Shown in pieces: positions 1 through 4,539 of a stretch of 5,000 bases of DNA. The notes below the pieces were generated by a model, which had not been told where the DNA came from, did not search any database, and saw nothing but the letters and a program-made list of their open reading frames with translations. This DNA is from Enteractinococcus sp. (GTDB lineage Bacteria > Actinomycetota > Actinomycetes > Actinomycetales > Micrococcaceae). Each line of letters starts with the position of its first letter. Position 1 is the stretch's first letter. Made by a program: the position numbers and the translations under genes. The DNA is taken from NCBI GenBank assembly GCA_029267455.1, contig JAJUIX010000119.1, forward strand, positions 1 to 5,000, read 5' to 3'.

Positions 1-2
1 CA

Positions 3-1124
3 CCTGAATTACCGTTTGACGCTGTCCGGCTGTTGGCTCAGTCAGGCTTCACAGCGCTCCGGGTTCCGCAAGAGCACGGGGGTATAGGCGCATCGCTGAC
101 AGCTACCTTCTTGTTGTTGGCACGGCTCGGTGAGGCAGATCCTAACCTCGTCCAGGCCCTGCGGGCCCACTTCACCACGATGGACCAACTCCGGCTCGCT
201 CCCGCCGACCAGCAGGCACGATGGTTCCCACGCATTATGGCCGGTGAAATCTTTGGTAACGCCACGACCGAGAAAGGTAATGCACCCGGTCAATACTCGA
301 CGCGGTTAGAACAGCATGACGGTCGCTGGTATTTAAACGGCACGAAGTACTACAGTACGGGAAGTCTCTATGCTGACTGGATTAAAGTGGCTGCTGATCT
401 CGCTGACGGTACCACCCGCAGAGTAACGATACACCGCAACGACCCGGGTGTAGAGCTCATCGACGACTGGGACGGCTTCGGGCAGCGTCTCACTGCCTCT
501 GGTACCACGCGTCTTACCAATGTGATGGTAGACCCGGCCAATATTGATCCGTCAGACAGGGAGGAGAACCCTGGCACGCTGACGTCTTTTGTGCAGCTTG
601 TTTTATTGGCCGCGCTGACCGGCATCGGCCGGGCGATACGTCGAGACGCAATCGAATATATTCGAAGCCGCAATCGGACCTTTGCCCACGGAGTCGGTAC
701 AAGTCCCCAACGCGACCCACTCGTGCAAGAAATTGTCGGTCGAATCTCGGCGAGCATTTTTGGAGTGGAAGCAGCCTTTGCCGCCGCAGTCCGAACGCTT
801 GATGCCGCCGTGACACGAGCGGAGCAACTCGACGGAGCGGTCGAGGATACACGTGAGCTCGATACGGTGACCTCCGAAGCACAAGTTGTTATCACCGAGC
901 AAGTGCTCGCGACAAGCACACAACTTTTTGAGGTCGGTGGTGCCTCGGCAACCTCACAGTCACGCGGGTTGGATCGACACTGGCGAAACGCCCGGGTTCT
1001 CGCAAGCCATAATCCGCTGGTCTATCGCGCCCGTGAAATCGGCCAACAACGCCTTACCGGAGATGCCGCGATCGCCCCGGTGCATATCGGCTCAGCACCC
1101 TCGCCACAGGCCACCCGCCTCTGA
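3..1124 (+). CDS. DszC/SfnB-like acyl-CoA-dehydrogenase-fold flavin monooxygenase (5' partial)
   Basis: The reading frame is open to the left edge, so the true start lies upstream. The 373 visible residues begin PELPFDAVRLLAQSGF, typical of the region just after the N-terminal helix in this family; the TTG at 33 is not a convincing start. Seen: RVPQEHGGIGAS near residues 20-31, KYYSTG at 115-120, DDWDGFGQRLTASGT at 154-168, GGASATS at 312-318 and DRHWRNARVLASHNP at 324-338. These are hallmarks of the acyl-CoA-dehydrogenase-fold branch containing DszC (dibenzothiophene monooxygenase) and SfnB. Known members use reduced FMN from a separate reductase, plus O2, to oxygenate sulfur compounds rather than desaturate acyl-CoA. 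The protein would be cytoplasmic and probably tetrameric. It precedes a DszA-like gene by 41 nt, so the two are probably co-transcribed. It is a diverged paralog of the minus-strand gene ending at 2687. The subfamily is firm; the substrate is unknown, and another acyl-CoA-dehydrogenase-like oxidase role is possible. Confidence 0.88.
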   Translation, partial: PELPFDAVRLLAQSGFTALRVPQEHGGIGASLTATFLLLARLGEADPNLVQALRAHFTTMDQLRLAPADQQARWFPRIMAGEIFGNATTEKGNAPGQYSTRLEQHDGRWYLNGTKYYSTGSLYADWIKVAADLADGTTRRVTIHRNDPGVELIDDWDGFGQRLTASGTTRLTNVMVDPANIDPSDREENPGTLTSFVQLVLLAALTGIGRAIRRDAIEYIRSRNRTFAHGVGTSPQRDPLVQEIVGRISASIFGVEAAFAAAVRTLDAAVTRAEQLDGAVEDTRELDTVTSEAQVVITEQVLATSTQLFEVGGASATSQSRGLDRHWRNARVLASHNPLVYRAREIGQQRLTGDAAIAPVHIGSAPSPQATRL

Positions 1125-1165
1125 AGCTTCCATCGCTACCCCACAGTGACCTAGGAGAATGCACT

Positions 1166-2548
1166 ATGACTGCTCACGAGACCCCGCTATTTTTCAATGC
1201 TTTCGTGATGAACACCGGCTCCCATATCCAACATGGACAGTGGCGTCATCCCGAAGCCCAGCAATCCGAGTTCAACGATCTGCAGTTCTGGTTGGACCTA
1301 GCACGCACCCTCGAAGACGGATTATTCGATGCCATGTTCTTCGCGGACGTGTCGGGATTATACGGCCCAGCTGGTGGTCAATACGTGGACAACGTACACG
1401 AAGGATTGCAGATCCCCTCCAATGATCCAACAGTATTGCTCGGTGCGCTCGCCGTTGTAACCCAGCACATCGGGCTGGCTACCACGTCCAACGTGATGCA
1501 AAACCACCCGTTTAATTTCGCGCGCCAGCTCAGCACACTGGACCACATGTCCCAAGGACGTATCGCCTGGAATATTGTGACCTCTACCCAAGAAAATGCG
1601 GCACGAAACTTCGGATTAGACGCACTTGTCGAACACGATGCTCGCTACGACTGGGCGGATGAGTATCTTGAGGTGGTCTACAAACTCTGGGAAGGCTCGT
1701 GGGACGAAGGAGCCTTGCTGAAGGATAAAGTTGGGGGACGATTCGCTGATCCGGACAAAATTCACAAGATCTTCCATGAGGGACCCCGGTACAAAGTCGA
1801 AGGCCCGCATCTCCCCTCCCCATCTCCGCAGCGTACGCCATTGTTATTTCAGGCTGGCGGTTCGGAACGCGGCATACAATTTGCCGCCCAGCATGCTGAG
1901 TGCCAGTTTATTGTGACACCCAACCCTGCCGTGGCCAAGGAGCATATCGATCGTACGCGCGCTAAAGTCGCTGCGGCCGGACGAAATCCTCACGACGTCA
2001 AGTTCTTCCAGGGGCTCTCCCTGGTCATCGGGGATTGCGAAGCCGATGTGAAAGCCAAAGAACAGGACTATCTCGACTACGCCTCGGTGACCGGCTTCTT
2101 GACCCACGCGGCTTTAGGGATTCTGCCTGACGGAACGCGGTTGCCGGATGATACGCGTCTTATTGATATTCCGAATAACGGTGGCCAGGCCCATGTGGAA
2201 TGGCTACGCCGGGCTACGCCCCACCGTGAACCCACCCTGGCTGATCTGGCAAACGGTCGGATCCGTCGAGGATACGTGGCCGGGACTCCTGAACAGATAG
2301 CCGACCGGCTTGAGGAATGGCAGGCCGCAGGCGTTGATGGCATCAATCTCATCAACTGGCGCTTGCCAGGAACTTATGAAGAATTCAATGAAAAGCTCCT
2401 ACCGGTGCTCCAACGACGAGGACTCGCCAAAACCGAGTACGCGGAAGGGACATTGCGCAAGAAGATTTTTGGTCATGACCTGCTGCCAGACAACCATCCG
2501 GGTGCCGGATACCGCGGAGCTTTCGCTCCCGCCAACGCATCCGTATAA
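1166..2548 (+). CDS. NtaA/SnaA/DszA family FMNH2-dependent monooxygenase (LLM class flavin oxidoreductase)
   Basis: Complete gene of 460 residues, the usual length for this family (about 430-460). The ATG at 1166 is set by AGGAGA at 1153-1158, 7 nt upstream. The protein is a bacterial-luciferase-like TIM barrel. Seen: an N-terminal strand FFNAFVMNTGSH (9-20) and WRHPEA (26-31), GRIAWNIVTS at 131-140, HDARYDWADEYLEVVYKLW at 157-175, FQAGGSERG at 228-236, VAGTPEQIAD at 371-380, and the C-terminal LLPVLQRRG (411-419) plus TEYAEGTLRKKIFG (423-436). This order matches DszA, NtaA/EmoA and SnaA. These enzymes take FMNH2 from a partner reductase and use O2 to cleave a C-S or C-N bond, for example sulfone to sulfinate in DszA. 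Together with the upstream DszC-like gene it would form an oxygenation-then-cleavage pair. No flavin reductase gene is visible here. The exact substrate (sulfone, alkanesulfonate, or aminopolycarboxylate as in NtaA) is not determinable; a sulfur substrate is favoured by the neighbours. Confidence 0.92.
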   Translation: MTAHETPLFFNAFVMNTGSHIQHGQWRHPEAQQSEFNDLQFWLDLARTLEDGLFDAMFFADVSGLYGPAGGQYVDNVHEGLQIPSNDPTVLLGALAVVTQHIGLATTSNVMQNHPFNFARQLSTLDHMSQGRIAWNIVTSTQENAARNFGLDALVEHDARYDWADEYLEVVYKLWEGSWDEGALLKDKVGGRFADPDKIHKIFHEGPRYKVEGPHLPSPSPQRTPLLFQAGGSERGIQFAAQHAECQFIVTPNPAVAKEHIDRTRAKVAAAGRNPHDVKFFQGLSLVIGDCEADVKAKEQDYLDYASVTGFLTHAALGILPDGTRLPDDTRLIDIPNNGGQAHVEWLRRATPHREPTLADLANGRIRRGYVAGTPEQIADRLEEWQAAGVDGINLINWRLPGTYEEFNEKLLPVLQRRGLAKTEYAEGTLRKKIFGHDLLPDNHPGAGYRGAFAPANASV

Positions 2549-2641
2549 GAATCTTATTTCGGGGCCACCGGGCTGCGGAGCGTGGCCTACCAGAGGAATC
2601 CCTGGCGTGACTCCCCGATTGATGAGATAGAAAATGGGGCG

Positions 2642-2696
2642 AAACGCCTGAACCCGACTGCAGCACATTGATGTTGACGGTCGGGTTCAGGTGTTT
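2642..2696. terminator. Long-stem hairpin between convergent genes, probable bidirectional terminator
   Basis: Bases 2642-2658 pair with 2680-2696: 17 pairs with one G-U (2646/2692), including a perfect 12-bp core CCTGAACCCGAC / GTCGGGTTCAGG, around a 21-base loop. Both strands leave the stem through GTTT, so the U-tract is short in either direction. It lies 93 nt after the stop of the 1166-2548 gene and overlaps the last codons and stop (2687-2689) of the convergent minus-strand gene. The position and symmetry fit a shared terminator or transcript-end barrier; the weak U-tract leaves termination strength uncertain. Bases 2549-2641 show no gene. Confidence 0.72.
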
Positions 2697-3916
2697 ATGG
2701 CCTGGCGTCCCTGAGTCGTGGCCACATACGGTGTGGGTGCCACCCCGTTGACTTCCCAATCCCCCAGCATGCGCTCTTTAAATACAGCGGGATCATGCGT
2801 AGCTAGCGTTCTCGCATTACGCCAGTGTCGGTCCAGTTCACGAGTGGTTGACGTCGCTGAGGCTCCCAACGTATCGAAGATTCGGGTACTGATATCTAAC
2901 ACAAGTTTTGGCACCATCACGCTGGCGCGTTGGGCGGCAAGGGTGGCTTCATGGAAGTGACCCGCATCGAGTTCCCGTCCAGTTGCGCGTACGAGTTCCT
3001 CACCGGCACTGAGTTCTGCTGACAATTCGCCGATAATGCCCAGCATCTGGCTATCTGTACGAGGAATTTCACCCGTGGACGTATTAAAGACTCTGGTGCG
3101 CCTGCGCATTTGGCTCACCCCATCCCGCAGAGCTGCTCGTCCGACCCCGGCCATGAGAGCAACCAGCGAGGCTTCATGAAATACCGGAACAAAGTCGTGA
3201 TCGCGGTCGAAATCTATGAGTGCCTCAACTCCAGCATCATGCATCGTCAAAGTTCCGGTGGCCGTCATTCGTTGACCAAAGCCGTCCCAATCATCTTTGA
3301 CTTGCACTCGCGGTTGCTGCACTCGTACCACTACCAGCGCTTCAGTCACATCGGCCAGTTGCAGTCCAGTCGCACCGGCTCGTCGTCGACGCCGAAGTAT
3401 TGCGTTTGCCAGCGAGGTTTCTAGGGTCGCGCTGACAAGCGTCCAGTCGGCCGCCAGGGTGCCGGTGGTGTAATATTTCTCGCCAGTAATTCGCAGCGTA
3501 CCGGTATCATCCCAGCGGACGATGGTTTGGTTGTGATGTTCTGCATCGTATCTGGCAGACAGAGCAGAGCCGCCCCACTGTCCTTGCAGTATCCGCTGCC
3601 ACCAGGTGGTACGTCGAGTTTGGTCGGGAAGAAGCTTTAGGTATTCTACAAACGCTAGGTGACTGCGCCAGATATGCGCCAGGTTTGCATCCACCGCAGC
3701 CAAATCCATGAGCATTCGCAAAGTGGTTTGATACCCGGCGCCCTGCCCGCCTTCAGTTTTAGGAATGGTGATCGCACCCAGCCCGTGATCGCTCAATTGT
3801 TTCAACGGGATCAACGGTAGGTGACGACCAGCCTCCCGAGCTCGCTCACCCCGAGCAATCTCTTCGAATAATGGCGCGTACCGTTGACTCAAGTTTTCAT
3901 ACAGTGCCGAAGTCAT
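2687..3916 (-). CDS. DszC/SfnB-like acyl-CoA-dehydrogenase-fold flavin monooxygenase
   Basis: Complete 409-residue protein, close to the roughly 400-417 of DszC and relatives. The ATG at 3916 is chosen because GAGGGA (3929-3924 on the minus strand) lies 7 nt upstream and the family N-terminus begins near MTSALYENLS; a longer reading from a GTG at 3997 would run through the untranslated riboswitch leader. Seen: GAITIPKTEGGQGAG at 47-61, KYYTTG at 148-152 region, DDWDGFGQRMTATGT at 208-222, LGASATSTTRELDRHWRNAR at 350-369 and THDP at 373-376, then DWEVNGVAPTP near the C-terminus. The role is the same class as the gene ending at 1124: FMNH2- and O2-dependent oxygenation, probably of a sulfur compound, in the cytoplasm. 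About 22 extra residues (roughly 167-190, including RRRRR at 175-179) sit between the two core motifs, compared with its paralog. It is preceded by a minus-strand SAM riboswitch, so expression should fall when SAM is plentiful. The substrate is unknown. Confidence 0.92.
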   Translation of the reverse strand: MTSALYENLSQRYAPLFEEIARGERAREAGRHLPLIPLKQLSDHGLGAITIPKTEGGQGAGYQTTLRMLMDLAAVDANLAHIWRSHLAFVEYLKLLPDQTRRTTWWQRILQGQWGGSALSARYDAEHHNQTIVRWDDTGTLRITGEKYYTTGTLAADWTLVSATLETSLANAILRRRRRAGATGLQLADVTEALVVVRVQQPRVQVKDDWDGFGQRMTATGTLTMHDAGVEALIDFDRDHDFVPVFHEASLVALMAGVGRAALRDGVSQMRRRTRVFNTSTGEIPRTDSQMLGIIGELSAELSAGEELVRATGRELDAGHFHEATLAAQRASVMVPKLVLDISTRIFDTLGASATSTTRELDRHWRNARTLATHDPAVFKERMLGDWEVNGVAPTPYVATTQGRQAINT

Positions 3917-3923
3917 GAGCGTT

Positions 3924-3929
3924 TCCCTC
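3924..3929 (-). promoter_or_regulatory. Shine-Dalgarno site of the minus-strand monooxygenase
   Basis: GAGGGA on the minus strand with 7 nt to the ATG at 3916. It decides this start over the upstream GTG at 3997. Its first four bases fall in the 3' arm of the hairpin at 3926-3948, so access can be controlled by RNA folding. Confidence 0.75.
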
Positions 3930-3948
3930 ACTCCCACGGGCAATGAAG
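3926..3948 (-). promoter_or_regulatory. Candidate SD-sequestering hairpin of the minus-strand leader (expression platform)
   Basis: On the minus-strand RNA, CTTCATT-g-CCC (3948-3938) pairs with GGGAGTGAGG (3935-3926), with one bulged G at 3941 and two G-U pairs. The innermost C-G pairs must partly open because only two bases separate the arms. The 3' arm contains the first four bases of the GAGGGA ribosome site. The 5' arm (3948-3941, CTTCATTG) can alternatively pair over 8 bp (two G-U) with CGATGGAG at 4055-4048, which includes the 3' strand of riboswitch helix P1. That gives two exclusive folds, consistent with a translational OFF switch. This is inferred from hand folding. Confidence 0.5.
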
Positions 3949-4047
3949 CTCTGATCCCTGGTGGATCCGCGAAGCACCGAGAGCATGCCGAAGCCACTGC
4001 GAGCTGTCAACGCAAAAGTTCGGAATGATGCGAACATTGAACTATCC

Positions 4048-4138
4048 CTCCATCGGTTCTGGCATGAGCACCCTTACCCGATGAGCGGAGGGTTGCTGCG
4101 ACGTCGTAGAGCCAGATCTCTCGGTCGCTCTGGATGGT
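4048..4138 (-). promoter_or_regulatory. SAM riboswitch (SAM-I/SAM-IV clan, P4-less) upstream of minus-strand monooxygenase
   Basis: Read on the minus strand. P1: CCATC (4137-4133) with GATGG (4054-4050). P2: GCGAC (4128-4124) with GTCGC (4102-4098), then a kink-turn-like step with GA (4122-4121) opposite GA (4105-4104) and a TAC bulge, then GAG/CTC (4120-4118/4111-4109). The conserved AGCAACC lies at 4097-4091. P3: ACCCT (4093-4089) with AGGGT (4074-4070), extended by CCG/CGG (4088-4086/4080-4078) with a 3-base bulge. Pseudoknot: CTGGC in the P2 loop (4115-4111) with GCCAG (4063-4059). GGGTGCT follows P3 as in SAM riboswitches. There is no P4 helix. It is the same design as the plus-strand element at 4355-4446 with compensating base changes in several helices. 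The class senses S-adenosylmethionine and usually represses sulfur and methionine genes; here it leads into the monooxygenase starting at 3916. One C-C mismatch at the end of P2 (4123/4103) is the main oddity. Confidence 0.82.
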
Positions 4139-4190
4139 TGTTACGTCTGCACCGTACATGATTTGACACGAAGCTGGCTATCCCCGGTGT

Positions 4191-4236
4191 CGCAAAAATT
4201 CATGTACCGACCCGATACCCCGCAAAAATTCGGTAC
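4191..4236. repeat. Direct repeat CGCAAAAATTC, two copies 30 bp apart
   Basis: CGCAAAAATTC occurs exactly at 4191-4201 and 4221-4231, each followed one or two bases later by GTAC (4204-4207 and 4233-4236). The 30-bp period is close to three helical turns, and the copies lie between the two divergent leaders. They could be regulator sites or A/T-rich upstream promoter elements; no protein can be assigned. Confidence 0.6.
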
Positions 4237-4318
4237 AACATCCTCGTTTCGTGCTCATCCCGGTCGACATCGCTTCACGGGCTCAATCCGATGTGGCCTT
4301 CGTTCTGTGTAATACAGG

Positions 4319-4347
4319 TTGCATTCACCAGTGACCTGATGCATTAT
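4319..4347 (+). promoter_or_regulatory. Possible promoter of the plus-strand riboswitch leader
   Basis: TTGCAT (4319-4324) and CATTAT (4342-4347) are 17 bp apart, and transcription would start just before the riboswitch P1 helix at 4358. TATGGT (4345-4350) is an alternative -10. Both boxes match the consensus only partly, so the position is supported more by the riboswitch start than by the motifs. Confidence 0.28.
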
Positions 4348-4354
4348 GGTCGGG

Positions 4355-4446
4355 TAACCATCCAGAGTGGCTGAGAGATCTAGCTCGATGAAGCCACAGC
4401 AACCCCGACGTATGTTGTGCGGGTGCTACTGCTAGGACCGATGGAG
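4355..4446 (+). promoter_or_regulatory. SAM riboswitch (SAM-I/SAM-IV clan, P4-less) upstream of solute-binding lipoprotein
   Basis: P1: CCATC (4358-4362) with GATGG (4440-4444). P2: GTGGCT (4367-4372) with AGCCAC (4392-4397), followed by a canonical kink-turn arrangement with GA at 4373-4374 opposite GATGA at 4387-4391, then GAG/CTC (4375-4377/4384-4386). The conserved AGCAACC is at 4398-4404. P3: ACCC (4402-4405) with GGGT (4421-4424), continued by CGAC/GTTG (4406-4409/4414-4417), with a TGC bulge. Pseudoknot: CTAGC in the P2 loop (4380-4384) with GCTAG (4431-4435). These are diagnostic of the SAM-I family core, which binds S-adenosylmethionine. The usual P4 helix between P3 and P1 is absent, as in SAM-IV or the SAM-I/SAM-IV variant class, although the kink-turn is SAM-I-like. 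It controls the gene starting at 4540, 95 nt downstream of P1. Confidence 0.9.
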
Positions 4447-4532
4447 TCTTTTGGACCACGGACATGGATATGTGCTGTTTTGGCATGTCTTCGTGTGCCC
4501 CTCAGTTGACATCCATTGGTCAACTAGAAGGG
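4436..4532 (+). promoter_or_regulatory. Translational expression platform: SD-sequestering hairpin and competing anti-sequester
   Basis: Fold 1: CCC-T-C-AGTTGAC (4499-4510) pairs with GTCAACT-a-GA-a-GGG (4519-4532), 12 pairs with two single-A bulges and an 8-base loop. The paired 3' arm includes the ribosome site GAAGGGA (4527-4533), which sits 6 nt before the ATG at 4540. Fold 2: GACCGATGGA (4436-4445), which contains the 3' strand of riboswitch P1, pairs over 10 contiguous positions with TCCATTGGTC (4512-4521), one being G-U, and destroys fold 1. Bound SAM would hold P1 and leave fold 1 in place (OFF); free RNA would adopt fold 2 (ON). There is no U-tract, so control is probably at translation. 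The pairings are seen directly; the switching is inference. Confidence 0.68.
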
Positions 4533-4539
4533 ACAACGC

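Larger units (their letters stand above)
4140..4354. other. Core of divergent intergenic region, putative promoters for both riboswitch leaders
   Basis: No coding signal is convincing here. Transcription of both leaders must begin within or close to this stretch. On the minus strand, TACGGT (4156-4151) is a possible -10 about 13 nt before the riboswitch, but no matching -35 is clear. The stretch also holds an inverted pair GTACATGA (4154-4161) / TCATGTAC (4200-4207), an inverted pair ACATCG (4267-4272) / CGATGT (4289-4294), and a small odd palindrome TGTAATACA (4308-4316) just before the possible plus-strand -35. Any of these could bind a regulator; none matches an operator I can name. Confidence 0.45.

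Noticed and set aside
33..35. TTG at 33 as the start of the first gene
   Set aside because: The frame is open to the window edge with family-like residues (PELPFDAVRLL) before it, so the gene is truncated by the window.
368..923. Long minus-strand open frames opposite the first monooxygenase gene
   Set aside because: They are low-complexity Ser/Arg/Ala-rich shadows without start context, opposite a strongly conserved plus-strand protein.
3917..3997. N-terminal extension of the minus-strand monooxygenase from GTG at 3997
   Set aside because: The family N-terminus and a well-spaced GAGGGA fit ATG 3916; the extra 27 residues are the translated leader, including the SD hairpin.
4005..4010. Perfect TTGACA on the minus strand with CATGCT 17 bp further on, as promoter of the minus-strand gene
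   Set aside because: It lies downstream of the minus-strand riboswitch, so a transcript starting there would lack the aptamer; the -10 match is only three of six. A secondary internal promoter cannot be excluded.
3961..4161. 66-codon plus-strand open frame with a GTG start
   Set aside because: It has no ribosome site or recognisable protein pattern and lies antisense to the minus-strand SAM riboswitch and its leader, which explain the sequence better.
4163..4168. TTGACA on the plus strand as a -35 box
   Set aside because: No acceptable -10 box at 16-18 bp, and it would start far upstream of the plus-strand riboswitch.
4482..4499. Hairpin GGCATG / TGTGCC with a 6-base loop as a terminator in the plus-strand leader
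   Set aside because: Only six pairs with two G-U pairs and no following U-tract; the SD-masking hairpin explains the platform better.
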